Source: Acinetobacter sp. ANC 4178 (lineage in GTDB: Bacteria > Pseudomonadota > Gammaproteobacteria > Pseudomonadales > Moraxellaceae). Taken from it: DNA of 45,422 nucleotides. Below the pieces are notes generated by a model. It was not told the DNA's origin and did no database searches. It saw only the letters and a program-made list of their open reading frames with translations. This document shows, one piece after another, positions 17,522 through 26,365 of this stretch. How positions within the stretch are numbered: the first letter of the stretch is position 1; the number at the start of each line of letters is the position of its first letter. The position numbers and the translations under genes were made by a program. The stretch is taken from NCBI RefSeq assembly GCF_004331175.1, contig NZ_SJOD01000010.1, forward strand, positions 1 through 45,422, given 5' to 3'.

Positions 17522-17826
17522 ACATCTGTAGGGTTGAAAACTCCAACTGATCTTTCACTCAAGGTAATTGAGGCTCAAACTGCAAAAAAAAAACTTATCC
17601 TGCACACATTTATAAAAGATATTTCGACTGACCAATCCACAATTCCAACAGAACCTCTAATCTAAAATTTTCATATCTGCACGTTCTAGCGTTTGAATTC
17701 CAATGTACACAGCACTTGGCTATCACTTTGATCTTCCTTATGCCAGATCCATTATGCTGCTGTTTTAACTCTTGCTTGGCAAAGATCTTGCTTAATCAAA
17801 ACCAAAGATCAATAAGAGCATCACGC
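17522..17826. other. Intergenic region before the Rieske oxygenase gene
   Basis: About 305 bases with no supported gene. A 62-codon open frame (17477-17665) runs through the preceding terminator hairpin and has no ribosome site. It should hold the promoter of the Rieske-guaD group, but I cannot name a convincing -35/-10 pair. Confidence 0.45.
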
Positions 17827-18882
17827 ATGAATAGCATTCCAACTTTTAATCCCATTGCCATGCCCTGCCAAAGCCAATTCGAACTACAGGACTGGGAAAT
17901 TTTGGCGCAATATTGGTATCCCGTAGCACGTTTAGAAGACCTCAGTGTTCAGCCTCAACGGTTCACCTTATTAGATGTAAACATGGCACTTTACCAAACG
18001 GCGTCGGGGGAGATTCATCTGGTGCGAGATGTGTGCCCACATCGTGGTGTCCCTTTGTCCAAGGGGTGGATAGAAGGGGAGGAAATTATTTGTCCTTATC
18101 ATGGTTTACGCTACAACAGCGCAGGCAAATGTACCAAAATTCCAGCACAACCCGATCTGCAAAAAATTTCAGACCGTTTTACCCTGACCCAATTCCCAGT
18201 CATTATCCGTTATGGCTTAATTTGGACCAGCCTACATGCACGAGATATCACACAAACCAATATTCCTGTACTGGACACATGGAACACTGCTGAACATCAA
18301 TCGATCTTACCACCTTATGTAGATATTGCAGGATCGAGCGGTCGGCAACTGGAAGGTTTTATTGATGTTGCCCATTTTGCTTGGGTGCATCACCATGCTT
18401 TTGCCGATCGAGATAATCCTGTCGTTCCGAAGTATCACACTGAACGCACGGATTATGGTCTAAAAACCGTGTATATCAGTAATGTCAGCAACTATCCACA
18501 TGGTCTGCAACACCTCGCGCCTGCTGATTTTTTATGGACACGTACCTTTGAGGTCTACCCACCATTTTCAGCCATTCTTAGCATTGACTTCCCAAACAAC
18601 GGGGTCTTAAAAATTCTGAATGCTTGCTGTCCAGTATCCCATAATCAAACTCGACTGTTTGCGCCTCTAACCCGTAATTTTGACCAAACAGGGGACTTAG
18701 CCTCGGTGTATGCTTTTAATGCTCAAATTTTTGCGGAAGATCAAGACATGGTCGAATCCCAAAGGCCCGAGGAACTGCCGTTGGATTTAATGATGGAAGC
18801 CCATTTTGAAGCCGATCGCTCTTCTACAACTTATCGCCGTATTTTAGCCGAATGGGGACTCAGTCAACGTTATACAGTTTAG
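17827..18882 (+). CDS. Rieske [2Fe-2S] oxygenase, VanA/HpxD-like; possibly a purine oxygenase
   Basis: A 351-residue Rieske non-heme iron oxygenase. The cluster motif CPHRGVPLSKGW followed by CPYHGLRY (about 74-100) gives Cys-His/Cys-His ligands. The mononuclear iron site shows DVAHFAWVHH (about 181-190), and the tail DQDMVESQRPEELP is typical of the vanillate demethylase and HpxD branch. I set the start at the ATG at 17827; the frame is open 111 bases upstream but that part is Cys-rich and unlike the family. guaD follows 54 bases later in the same direction, suggesting one operon and a purine substrate, as for Klebsiella HpxD, which oxidises hypoxanthine. No reductase partner is nearby. The substrate is inference. 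Confidence 0.85.
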   Translation: MNSIPTFNPIAMPCQSQFELQDWEILAQYWYPVARLEDLSVQPQRFTLLDVNMALYQTASGEIHLVRDVCPHRGVPLSKGWIEGEEIICPYHGLRYNSAGKCTKIPAQPDLQKISDRFTLTQFPVIIRYGLIWTSLHARDITQTNIPVLDTWNTAEHQSILPPYVDIAGSSGRQLEGFIDVAHFAWVHHHAFADRDNPVVPKYHTERTDYGLKTVYISNVSNYPHGLQHLAPADFLWTRTFEVYPPFSAILSIDFPNNGVLKILNACCPVSHNQTRLFAPLTRNFDQTGDLASVYAFNAQIFAEDQDMVESQRPEELPLDLMMEAHFEADRSSTTYRRILAEWGLSQRYTV

Positions 18883-18936
18883 CCATTCATTTTCAGGTAC
18901 AATCAACCGAAAAAAGTAAAAGTTGTAGGATTTCCC

Positions 18937-20256
18937 ATGTCTTCATTGTTGCAGACCACTGTGGTTCGCGGTCGTTTTTTAGATATTCAAAATTTAGTGG
19001 CTCAAGCGGCAGACATCGCCGAGCAAGTGCGTTATTTAGAAGATGGCGTGCTGATCAGTGAAGCAGGAAAAATTAAATGGTTTGGCCCTTGGCAAGATGC
19101 AGCCGCGCATCTGCCAGAAGGCGTTGCAATTCAACATTATCCTGAAAAGCTGATTGTGCCTGGTTTTATTGACACTCATATTCATTTTCCGCAAACGGAA
19201 ATGGTCGGTGCTTATGGTGAACAACTGCTGGAATGGCTAAATACCTATACTTTTCCCACCGAAATGCAGTTTCAAGACCCTGCATATGCCGCAAAAATTG
19301 CCGAATTCTTTGTGCAAGAACTGTTAAAAAATGGCACCACCACCGCCTTAGTCTTCTGTACCGTCCATCCAGAATCAGTAGATGCTTTGTTTGAAGCTGC
19401 TCAACGCCACCAGATGCGCCTGATTGCAGGGAAAGTCATGATGGACCGCCATGCACCGGAAGCTTTATGCGACACGCCTGAACGTGCCTATACCGACTCG
19501 AAGGCACTAATTGAAAAATGGCACGGGCAGGGGCGTGCGCTGTACGCGATTACACCTCGTTTTGCACCAACTTCAACACCTGAACAGCTGCAACTGGCAG
19601 GGCAACTCAAAGCCGAATATCCAGATGTTTATGTGCATACCCATTTAAGTGAAAATAAAAATGAAATTGCATGGGTCAAAGAATTGTTCCCTGCACAGCA
19701 AGGTTATCTCGATGTTTACCATCATTATGGACTGACAGGTTCACGTTCAGTCTTTGCTCACTGTGTGCATTTAGAAGACAGTGAATGGGATTGTATGCAT
19801 GCCACGGATTCTGCGATTGCATTCTGTCCAACCTCAAACCTGTTTCTTGGTAGTGGATTGTTCCCTCTGAAAAAGACTTGGGAAAAACAAGTCAAGGTGG
19901 GTTTAGGCACGGACATTGGTGCAGGAACATCCTTCAACCAACTCAAGACGCTAAATGAAGCCTATAAGGTACAACAATTACAAGGCGACAAACTGTCTGC
20001 TTTTGAATCACTTTATCATGCCACCTTAGGTGGAGCCAAAGCATTGAGCCTCGAACAGCAATTAGGTAACTTTAATATCGGGAAAGAAGCCGATTTCATT
20101 GTACTCGACCTACAAGCAACCGCCTTACAGGCATTGCGCCAGCAACGTGCCAAAGGCATTGAAGATGCCTTGTTTGCCCTCATGACGATGGGGGATGACC
20201 GTAATATCCATGCGACTTATATTTATGGTCAGCTGGCCTATGCGCAATCCCAATAA
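18937..20256 (+). CDS. guaD: Guanine deaminase
   Basis: Zinc amidohydrolase that converts guanine to xanthine and ammonia. The 439-residue product has PGFIDTHIHFPQ (75-86, zinc ligands His81 and His83), VHTHLSEN, VFAHCVHL and GLGTDIGAGTSFN with the metal-bound Asp, plus SNLFLGSGLFP, a hallmark of the GuaD branch of the TrzN/AtzB-like amidohydrolases. The length is typical. It lies 54 bases after the Rieske oxygenase gene and about 200 bases before hpt, so guanine breakdown, a possible purine oxidation and salvage sit together. Confidence 0.95.
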   Translation: MSSLLQTTVVRGRFLDIQNLVAQAADIAEQVRYLEDGVLISEAGKIKWFGPWQDAAAHLPEGVAIQHYPEKLIVPGFIDTHIHFPQTEMVGAYGEQLLEWLNTYTFPTEMQFQDPAYAAKIAEFFVQELLKNGTTTALVFCTVHPESVDALFEAAQRHQMRLIAGKVMMDRHAPEALCDTPERAYTDSKALIEKWHGQGRALYAITPRFAPTSTPEQLQLAGQLKAEYPDVYVHTHLSENKNEIAWVKELFPAQQGYLDVYHHYGLTGSRSVFAHCVHLEDSEWDCMHATDSAIAFCPTSNLFLGSGLFPLKKTWEKQVKVGLGTDIGAGTSFNQLKTLNEAYKVQQLQGDKLSAFESLYHATLGGAKALSLEQQLGNFNIGKEADFIVLDLQATALQALRQQRAKGIEDALFALMTMGDDRNIHATYIYGQLAYAQSQ

Positions 20257-20284
20257 GTCTATCGTTAGCATCATCTCCAAACGG

Positions 20285-20319
20285 AAACTGTGCTTCGTGT
20301 TACTCGGTTGCACAGTTTT
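20285..20319 (+). terminator. Hairpin after guaD, possible terminator
   Basis: AAACTGTGC (20285-20293) pairs with GCACAGTTT (20310-20318). Only four T follow, so termination may be partial. It separates guaD from hpt. Confidence 0.5.
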
Positions 20320-20460
20320 ACTACGGCGTGACAGTCATACTGCGAACAAAAAACAAGCAACAAAAGATGCATCTCGATAGAAGATGTATTAAAATAAACG
20401 CATATTTTGAGGTGTTGCAGGTCAACGCCTTTTTTATTTTTGATTTTTAGGTATCTGCCC

Positions 20461-20988
20461 ATGACCGTTCAAATGAGCGTAATGATTTCAGCTGAAGAGA
20501 TCCAAGCAAAAGTACAAGCGCTTGGTGCTAAAATTAATGCCCACTATGCCCAAAGTGATAAAGAACTTGTCTTAATTGGCTTATTACGTGGTTCCGTTAT
20601 TTTTATGGCTGATTTATGCCGAACAATTGAAAAACCGCACGAACTCGACTTTATGACCGTTTCAAGCTACGGAAAGTCAACCGTTTCAAGCCGTGATGTA
20701 AAAATTTTAAAAGATTTAGACGGCGAAATTCGGGGTAAAGATGTGCTGGTTGTTGAAGACATTATTGACTCTGGACGCACCTTAAGCAAAGTGCTTGAAA
20801 TCTTGCAAACACGTGAACCCAACTCAATTGAATTGTGTACACTCGTGAGCAAACCTTCACGCCGTGAAATTGATTTAGAGGTAAAATTCTTGGGCTTTGA
20901 AGTCGAAGATAAGTTTATTGTTGGTTATGGTCTCGACTACGATCAAAAGTATCGTCATATTCCTTTTATTGGTGAAATTGGTCTCTAA
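20461..20988 (+). CDS. hpt: Hypoxanthine (guanine) phosphoribosyltransferase
   Basis: Salvage enzyme that makes IMP (and often GMP) from the free base and PRPP. The 175-residue product carries the PRPP-binding motif VLVVEDIIDSGRT at 95-107, the flexible-loop region SSYGKSTVSS near 68-77 and GLLRGSVIFMADL near 40-52. The ATG at 20461 gives the usual length; the frame is open 54 bases upstream with no family similarity. It follows guaD but has a hairpin and about 200 bases between, so it may have its own promoter. A terminator lies downstream. Confidence 0.94.
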   Translation: MTVQMSVMISAEEIQAKVQALGAKINAHYAQSDKELVLIGLLRGSVIFMADLCRTIEKPHELDFMTVSSYGKSTVSSRDVKILKDLDGEIRGKDVLVVEDIIDSGRTLSKVLEILQTREPNSIELCTLVSKPSRREIDLEVKFLGFEVEDKFIVGYGLDYDQKYRHIPFIGEIGL

Positions 20989-21013
20989 TCTTAGCGTCTA
21001 AATACATGGTCTC

Positions 21014-21058
21014 AAGCCTTCTAACTCTTGCACTGCACTGGTTTTAGAAGGCTTTTTT
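21014..21058 (+). terminator. Intrinsic terminator after hpt
   Basis: AAGCCTTCTAA (21014-21024) pairs with TTAGAAGGCTT (21044-21054), followed by a T-run, 26 bases after the hpt stop. Confidence 0.85.
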
Positions 21059-21196
21059 ATGTCTGGATTCTGTAAAAGTGCCACACAAAAACACCACAGT
21101 TCTTTGCAGATCTGCTGTTTAATTCAAGCTCTTTTTCTCCAAAATAATAAGCATAAGCAAAATCATTGATTCAAAATAAGAACAAGGAGAATACTC

Positions 21197-21454
21197 ATGT
21201 GGTCACTCATTGTTGCAATTGTGGTTGGTTTTATTGCAGGTCTGATTGCCCGAGCACTGCATCCTGGCGATGACAAGGCAGGCTTTTTAGTCACAACACT
21301 CTTAGGGATTGCAGGCTCATTGCTGGCAACTTATGGTGGACGTATGCTCGGTCTCTATGCCGATAATGTGGCAGCAGGCTTCATTGCCTCTGTGATTGGT
21401 GCCATTATTCTTTTGTTTATCTACAACCTGATTATGAAAAAATCCCACGCTTAA
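21197..21454 (+). CDS. GlsB/YeaQ/YmgE family stress-response membrane protein
   Basis: An 85-residue inner-membrane protein of the transglycosylase-associated protein family (Pfam Transgly_assoc), despite the name not an enzyme. It has three membrane segments (about 2-20, 32-50 and 58-78) and the family motif GLIARALHPGDDKAGFLVTTLLGIAGSLLATYGG. An AAGGAG site lies ahead of the ATG. Family members are often stress-induced; the role is not known. A terminator shared with the convergent dsbC follows. Confidence 0.92.
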   Translation: MWSLIVAIVVGFIAGLIARALHPGDDKAGFLVTTLLGIAGSLLATYGGRMLGLYADNVAAGFIASVIGAIILLFIYNLIMKKSHA

Positions 21455-21464
21455 TTTTTCCCAC

Positions 21465-21502
21465 AAAAAAGCCTTTTCAACCCAATGTTGAAAAGGCTTT
21501 TC
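21465..21502. terminator. Bidirectional terminator between the GlsB-type gene and dsbC
   Basis: A 13-bp perfect stem (AAGCCTTTTCAAC with GTTGAAAAGGCTT) over a 5-base loop, with A and T tracts on both sides, between two convergent genes. Confidence 0.9.
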
Positions 21503-21521
21503 GTTATTTAAAAAAGATCGC

Positions 21522-22223
21522 TTATAAACCGAGTTCTTTCCAAATGAGTTCAATTTGCTCAGCAGGGAAGCCACCCGCCGCTTTAAAGCCATTCGAGAAA
21601 ATCAGCGTAGGTGTTCCATTTACGCCAAGAGATTGACCCAATTTCAAATTACGTTCAATTGGATTAGCACAGCTTTTATTACCCGCAGGAGCAATCCCTT
21701 TCGCAATCAGGTTTTCCCAAGCATAACTCTGATCTTTTTCACAATACACCGCTTTAGACGGCGCAACTGATTGCGGCTTAATTGGATAAATAAAGGTATA
21801 AATCGTTACGTTATCCAACTTTTTCAATTCAGCCTCAAGTTGCTTGCAATACGGGCAATTTGGGTCAGAAAAGATCGCCAGTTGGCGTTTACCATTACCC
21901 CGCACGGTTTTCACTGCATCCTGTAATGGCAATTTTTTCCAGTCAATTGAGTTCTGTTTTAAAATCAAATCTTTGGTCAAATTATGTTGATCTTTCAACC
22001 GAATCATCGATCCCACTAAAATATGCTGGGCATTTTCTCCAACATAAACCACTTGACCATCCATAGAGCCGCTATAGATGCCCGGCATTTCTGTGCTTTG
22101 AATATTTTCAATTTTCAAATCTGGGTGTTGTTTGGCTAAATTGGTTTTGACTGTCTCGACACTCGCAAAACTAGACAACGAAATGAAACCCGCCAGCATC
22201 GCAACCATTGTTCTTTTCAACAT
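21522..22223 (-). CDS. dsbC: Periplasmic thiol:disulfide interchange protein, DsbC type
   Basis: Disulfide isomerase that repairs wrong disulfides in the periplasm, kept reduced by DsbD. The 233-residue product has a signal peptide (about 1-20, SSFA), an N-terminal dimerisation domain (about 22-80) and a thioredoxin domain with the active site CPYC at 123-126 after FSDPN, and the cis-proline loop NGTPTLIF. A second Cys pair (YCEKD and SCANP) matches the structural disulfide of DsbC. DsbG is an alternative, but length and motif fit DsbC better. It stands alone. Confidence 0.93.
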   Translation of the reverse strand: MLKRTMVAMLAGFISLSSFASVETVKTNLAKQHPDLKIENIQSTEMPGIYSGSMDGQVVYVGENAQHILVGSMIRLKDQHNLTKDLILKQNSIDWKKLPLQDAVKTVRGNGKRQLAIFSDPNCPYCKQLEAELKKLDNVTIYTFIYPIKPQSVAPSKAVYCEKDQSYAWENLIAKGIAPAGNKSCANPIERNLKLGQSLGVNGTPTLIFSNGFKAAGGFPAEQIELIWKELGL

Positions 22224-22327
22224 GAATTCTGCTCGTTCACGTAAGTTATAAAAGTGAATCAGTTTAATCCGAATTATGCTGTGGATTGATAATTTTTATC
22301 AGGTATTTGGTAAAACAAACACCTGAG

Positions 22328-22343
22328 TGTTTCACGTGGAACT
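22328..22343. promoter_or_regulatory. parS: parS-like ParB binding site
   Basis: TGTTTCACGTGGAACT matches the chromosomal parS consensus TGTTYCACGTGRAACA at 15 of 16 positions. It lies between dsbC and the CDF transporter, about 7 kb from oriC. ParB nucleates on such sites to condense and segregate the origin region. The parAB genes are not in the window. Confidence 0.85.
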
Positions 22344-22348
22344 ACGCT

Positions 22349-23266
22349 TTATACTGATAACGGATTAATCTCTACCGAGACATGCACAATTTCTTCATGA
22401 ATCGACAAGGCCTCACGCACTTCATCCGCACTGATTGTTGAATGGCTACTGAGTGCCAAAATACAGGCAAACCTCCCTTTAGCGACTTTCCAGACATGTA
22501 AATCGGTCACTTCAACAAGCACTGGAAGATCCAGCATCACCTCACGGATTTCTGCCACCACAGGATGGTTCATTTCTGCATCTAATAATGTTTTTGCCGT
22601 GTCTTGCATCAACCCGAAAGCCCAACGTGCGACTAAGATTGCCCCTAACATCCCTAATAAGGCATCGAGAAACGACCACCCCATGTATTTCCCAGCAAAA
22701 AGAGCAACAATAGCAAAGACCGAAGTCACGGCATCGGCAACCACATGTAAAAAAGCTGCTTTTTGATTCAAATCATGCTCGTGATGATGCAAATGAGCCG
22801 ATTCTTCGTGATGGTGACCATCATGTAAAAGCCATGCACAAATCAAGTTCACCACCAAGCCTAAAATCGCAATCGGTATGGCTTGATTATATTGAATATC
22901 CACAGGATGAATCAGTCGTTCCACCGAGTGGAATGCCATAAAAATAGCCACCACCAACAGTAAAATTGCACTGCTATATCCCGCTAAAATTTCAATTTTC
23001 CACGTACCAAAGCTAAAACGGTGATCCTGAGCATAATGACGAGCCGCGCGATAGGCAAAATAAGCCAGACCCAATGCCAACATATGCGAACTCATGTGCC
23101 AGCCATCAGCCAGTAATGCCATAGAATTAAAAATCCAACCGCCAATCACTTCTAATACCATCATGACTGCCGTTAAAATAGTCGCAATTAGAATTCGTTT
23201 TTGTGCCAAAGGATTGCCTTCATCAAATTGATGGCTATGGCTTCTGTGCATGATCGAATGTTGCAT
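22349..23266 (-). CDS. dmeF: Cation diffusion facilitator, DmeF-like Co/Ni (Zn) exporter
   Basis: Inner-membrane proton-driven metal exporter of 305 residues with six membrane segments. The metal-site motif ALLADGWHMSSHM (51-62) and a matching DAVTSVFA segment in the fifth helix are typical of CDF proteins. The N-terminus (MQHSIMHRSHSHQF) and the loop between helices 4 and 5 (HDGHHHEESAHLHHH) are His-rich. A cytoplasmic domain lies at about 215-300. It is divergent from an RcnR-type sensor with a G-tract operator between them, which points to Ni/Co rather than zinc alone. The symbol is given for that context; the metal is inferred. Confidence 0.87.
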   Translation of the reverse strand: MQHSIMHRSHSHQFDEGNPLAQKRILIATILTAVMMVLEVIGGWIFNSMALLADGWHMSSHMLALGLAYFAYRAARHYAQDHRFSFGTWKIEILAGYSSAILLLVVAIFMAFHSVERLIHPVDIQYNQAIPIAILGLVVNLICAWLLHDGHHHEESAHLHHHEHDLNQKAAFLHVVADAVTSVFAIVALFAGKYMGWSFLDALLGMLGAILVARWAFGLMQDTAKTLLDAEMNHPVVAEIREVMLDLPVLVEVTDLHVWKVAKGRFACILALSSHSTISADEVREALSIHEEIVHVSVEINPLSV

Positions 23267-23282
23267 AATGTTCTCACCAATA

Positions 23283-23294
23283 TACTCCCCAGTA
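23283..23294. promoter_or_regulatory. RcnR/DmeR-type metal-responsive operator
   Basis: On the minus strand it reads TACTGGGGAGTA, the TACT-Gn-AGTA half-site known for RcnR-family nickel/cobalt repressors. It lies between the divergent exporter and repressor genes, 17 bases before the exporter start and 26 before the repressor start, so it can shut off both. Confidence 0.75.
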
Positions 23295-23319
23295 GTATAT
23301 TTATTTTTTGGAGGAAAGT

Positions 23320-23586
23320 GTGGGCCATTTATATGAAGATCAAAAAATTAAGAATCGCGTAAAGCGTTTGCAAGGGCAAATTCAGGCCATCGACCAAGCC
23401 CTCATGCAACCAGACAGCTCGTGTATTGCGGTATTACAGCAAGTGGCTGCGGTAAAAGGGGCAGTCAATGGTCTGATGAATGAACTGATTGAAGCCCATC
23501 TGCGCCATCATGTTCTCAAACCTCAGAGTGAATTTGATGAAGCTGAACTTGCCGAATTTTTAAAGTTATTAAAACGCTATGGTTAG
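23320..23586 (+). CDS. RcnR/DmeR-family metal-sensing transcriptional repressor
   Basis: An 88-residue all-helical repressor of the CsoR/RcnR family (DUF156) that releases its operator on metal binding. With the GTG start at 23320, preceded by GGAGGA, the protein begins MGH and has His3, Cys35, His60 and His64. These are the four nickel/cobalt ligands of E. coli RcnR at the same numbers, which supports both the start and the metal. FrmR-type formaldehyde sensors lack His3 and His64. It is divergent from the DmeF-like exporter. Confidence 0.9.
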   Translation: MGHLYEDQKIKNRVKRLQGQIQAIDQALMQPDSSCIAVLQQVAAVKGAVNGLMNELIEAHLRHHVLKPQSEFDEAELAEFLKLLKRYG

Positions 23587-23671
23587 TGATTGTTTAAGCA
23601 TCAATTTCGGCTTAAGCTGTCGAAACTCTTTATTTTTTACTGTGCTTTTCCAGCAGTTTTTGTGATGCTTT

Positions 23672-24856
23672 ATGACGGTTCAACATCCTTGGCGTTCATT
23701 CATGATGATCAGCCTTGCCTTATGTATGGGTACCATTGGTACAGCGCTCGCAAGTCCACTGTATCCGATTTATCAGGCATTATGGCATTTGCTGCCTAGC
23801 CAAATTACCTACATTTTTGTCGCCTATATGTTTGGCTGTTTAGCAACACTGCTGTTTTTTGGCCGCGCCAGTAACAGCTTTGGTTTTTTGCGCACGCTGC
23901 AAGTCGGCCTCGTATTTGTCATTTTAGGATTAGTGCTTTCTGCTTTTGCCAGTAGCGCCACTTGGCTCGGCTTAGGGCGTTTTATTATTGGAATTGCTTC
24001 TGGGCTCATCAGCACTTCCGCCATGTTAGGCTTAATGCTTACCATTCCAGACAGTCATAAACCTCATGCACCTCAGTTAAGTTCCATTATTACGGTCATT
24101 GGTTTTGCTTTAGGGCCATTGATTGGCGGTGTGATTGCTCAATTTTCTGCCTTTCCATTGCTCACACCCTATTTACCGATTATTGCAGGGGCAATCCTCT
24201 GTTTAATCGGATTATTTCGCTTAAAATCACCGACTTTTCAAGCTCAAGCATTTTCCATTGCACCGCATTTAGAGCTTCCTGCCGCCCAGACACGACCGCA
24301 TTTTTTTATTGCAGGTTTAACCGCTTTTTGTGCCTTTGGTGCATTTAGTCTGTTTGCTTCACTGTCCGCGTCCTTTGTCAAAGACCTGATTCCATGGCAT
24401 GGTCCTCTGGTCAGTGGCGTCGCGATTTCCAGCATTCTGTTTATTTCAGCCATCGTACAGTTTTTTGCCAAATCGTTACCCGCAGCACGTAGCTTAAACT
24501 GTGGTTTGATCCTGCTGATGGGCAGTTGTCTACTCTTAGCCATTTGTATGCAAACCCAATGGAGCTTATTGTTTTTTATCAGTGATATTGGCGTAGGATT
24601 GGGTCATGGTTTGGGCATTATGGGATCATTTGGTTTGATTCATCAAATGACCAATCCACACAATCGTGCTGCAGTGATCTCGACCTATTTGTTTATGGGA
24701 TATTTAGGTACGATCGTACCGATTATTGCGGTCGGTTATAGTGCGGATTTATGGGGCTTAAATCTCGCAGTGATCGGTTTTGGCATTGGCATGAGCATTC
24801 TCTGCTTAACATTGTATCTTTGGCACCGCAAACAAAAGGCTTTACTTCCAATCTGA
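23672..24856 (+). CDS. MFS transporter
   Basis: A 394-residue major facilitator with 12 predicted membrane segments. Visible features are the motif-A-like loop FFGRASNSFGFLRTLQVG (about 63-80), LGRFIIGIASGLISTSAMLG in helix 4 and the GFALGPLIGGVIAQF segment in helix 5. The pattern suggests an efflux-type DHA1 member, but the substrate cannot be told. It lies 85 bases after the metal sensor in the same direction and could be co-transcribed, although no ribosome site of note precedes it. Confidence 0.85.
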   Translation: MTVQHPWRSFMMISLALCMGTIGTALASPLYPIYQALWHLLPSQITYIFVAYMFGCLATLLFFGRASNSFGFLRTLQVGLVFVILGLVLSAFASSATWLGLGRFIIGIASGLISTSAMLGLMLTIPDSHKPHAPQLSSIITVIGFALGPLIGGVIAQFSAFPLLTPYLPIIAGAILCLIGLFRLKSPTFQAQAFSIAPHLELPAAQTRPHFFIAGLTAFCAFGAFSLFASLSASFVKDLIPWHGPLVSGVAISSILFISAIVQFFAKSLPAARSLNCGLILLMGSCLLLAICMQTQWSLLFFISDIGVGLGHGLGIMGSFGLIHQMTNPHNRAAVISTYLFMGYLGTIVPIIAVGYSADLWGLNLAVIGFGIGMSILCLTLYLWHRKQKALLPI

Positions 24857-24908
24857 AGCAAAGCCTTCTCAAAACCAGAATACAACCCGTTAAATCATGA
24901 TCGAAAGA

Positions 24909-26264
24909 TTACTTTCCAATACAGAACGATCCGAAAATTTTCCCTAACAAATCATCTGCACTAAATTCACCTGTAATTTCACTTAAAGCGTTTTGTGCAA
25001 GACGTAGCGACTCAGCAACCAATTCACCTGCATGAAACACCACCAACTGTTCATGCGCCTCTGCAAGATAGTGCTGTGTGCGCTTCATTGCGTCTAAATG
25101 GCGTGTTCGCGCAATAAAGGTGTCTTCTTCTGGCTGGAAGCCTGCATGCGCTGTAATCGCCTCTATGAGCGATTGAACACCTGTTTCCTGTTTAGCTGAA
25201 ACGGTAATATGCCTGAATCCTTGAAAATCACCAATTTGAGCTGTTGCATTGGTTAAATCACATTTATTCCCAATCAACATTAGACGTTTAGGTTCAAGAT
25301 GATGCTCAAAGTATTCACGTGCCAATTGCAGCGGGTCTTCACCTTGACTCAAGTCATAGACCAATAATAATAAATCAGCTTGTTCAATTTCTTTAATCGC
25401 GCGGCGAATACCTTCTTTTTCCACTACATCACCTGTTTCACGCAAGCCTGCGGTATCGGTCAATGTTATGGGCAAACCATTCAGACTGATCTTTTCGTGC
25501 AACACATCACGGGTGGTTCCTGCAATATCCGTCACAATCGCGCGCTCAATACCCGCTAAGGCATTGAGCAAAGAAGATTTACCGGCATTCGGCTTACCTG
25601 CAATCACCACCTGTAAACCTTCACGTAGCAATTGTCCTTGACGGGCAGATTTCTGTACCGCAGCCACGGAATGCTGTACATCTTCCAATAAGGTTAAAAT
25701 TTTGCCGTCAGCCAAAAAGTCAATTTCTTCTTCAGGAAAGTCGATTGCCGCTTCTACGTGCAAACGCAAATGAATCAACTTTTCTAGCACAGCATTCACT
25801 TTATGTGAAAAAGCACCTTGCAAAGAACGTACAGCTGATCGAGCTGCAGCCTGCGAAGTCGCATCAATCAAATCGGCAATCGCTTCCGCTTGCACCAAAT
25901 CCAGTTTGCCATTTTCAAAAGCACGCATGGAAAACTCGCCTGCCTTGGCAGCGGTGGCACCCAATTCTAAACAACGGGCGAGCAAGGCATTTTGAATCAC
26001 AGGTCCACCATGTCCCTGTAGTTCAACCACATCTTCACCTGTAAATGAGTTCGGATTGGGAAAACAAATCACCAAACCTTCATCCAACACTTCGTGTACA
26101 TCATCCAAAAACTGACGGAAACCCGCCATGCGTGCTTTGGGTAAAGCTTTTTGGCATAACTGCTCTGCAATCGCATACGCTTGCGGACCAGAAAGACGAA
26201 TCACTCCCACACCACCACGACCTGGAGGAGTAGCAATCGCTGCGATAGTGGTTTGATGTTGCAT
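24909..26264 (-). CDS. mnmE: tRNA modification GTPase MnmE
   Basis: With MnmG it places the carboxymethylaminomethyl group on U34 of several tRNAs. The 451-residue product has the N-terminal tetrahydrofolate-binding domain (TIAAIATPPGRGGVGVIRLSG), a helical domain, an inserted G domain (GKPNAGKSSLLNAL, GTTRDV, DTAGLRET, NKCD) and the invariant C-terminal CIGK. I prefer the ATG at 26264, with an AGGTGA site ahead of it, over the GTG three codons upstream. Its place before the yidC cluster is the usual order in Acinetobacter and Pseudomonas. Confidence 0.96.
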   Translation of the reverse strand: MQHQTTIAAIATPPGRGGVGVIRLSGPQAYAIAEQLCQKALPKARMAGFRQFLDDVHEVLDEGLVICFPNPNSFTGEDVVELQGHGGPVIQNALLARCLELGATAAKAGEFSMRAFENGKLDLVQAEAIADLIDATSQAAARSAVRSLQGAFSHKVNAVLEKLIHLRLHVEAAIDFPEEEIDFLADGKILTLLEDVQHSVAAVQKSARQGQLLREGLQVVIAGKPNAGKSSLLNALAGIERAIVTDIAGTTRDVLHEKISLNGLPITLTDTAGLRETGDVVEKEGIRRAIKEIEQADLLLLVYDLSQGEDPLQLAREYFEHHLEPKRLMLIGNKCDLTNATAQIGDFQGFRHITVSAKQETGVQSLIEAITAHAGFQPEEDTFIARTRHLDAMKRTQHYLAEAHEQLVVFHAGELVAESLRLAQNALSEITGEFSADDLLGKIFGSFCIGK

Positions 26265-26302
26265 ACAATTCACCTGACGTTAGTCCCAATCGAACCCAAA
26301 GA

Positions 26303-26338
26303 AAAATCCGCCTAAGATTACCATCTTAAGCGGATTTA
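26303..26338. terminator. Hairpin between yidC and mnmE
   Basis: AATCCGC and CTAAGAT pair with ATCTTAG and GCGGATT in one near-perfect stem over a short loop, with A-rich and T-rich flanks. It lies just after the leftward yidC stop and before the mnmE start, so it probably ends the rpmH-yidC transcript. Confidence 0.65.
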
Positions 26339-26365
26339 ATCAGCTAGTTGCCGTGAGAAGCTGTG

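Noticed and set aside
17477..17665. 62-codon open frame after the terC gene
   Set aside because: It runs through the terminator hairpin at 17488-17521, has no ribosome site and no recognisable protein features.
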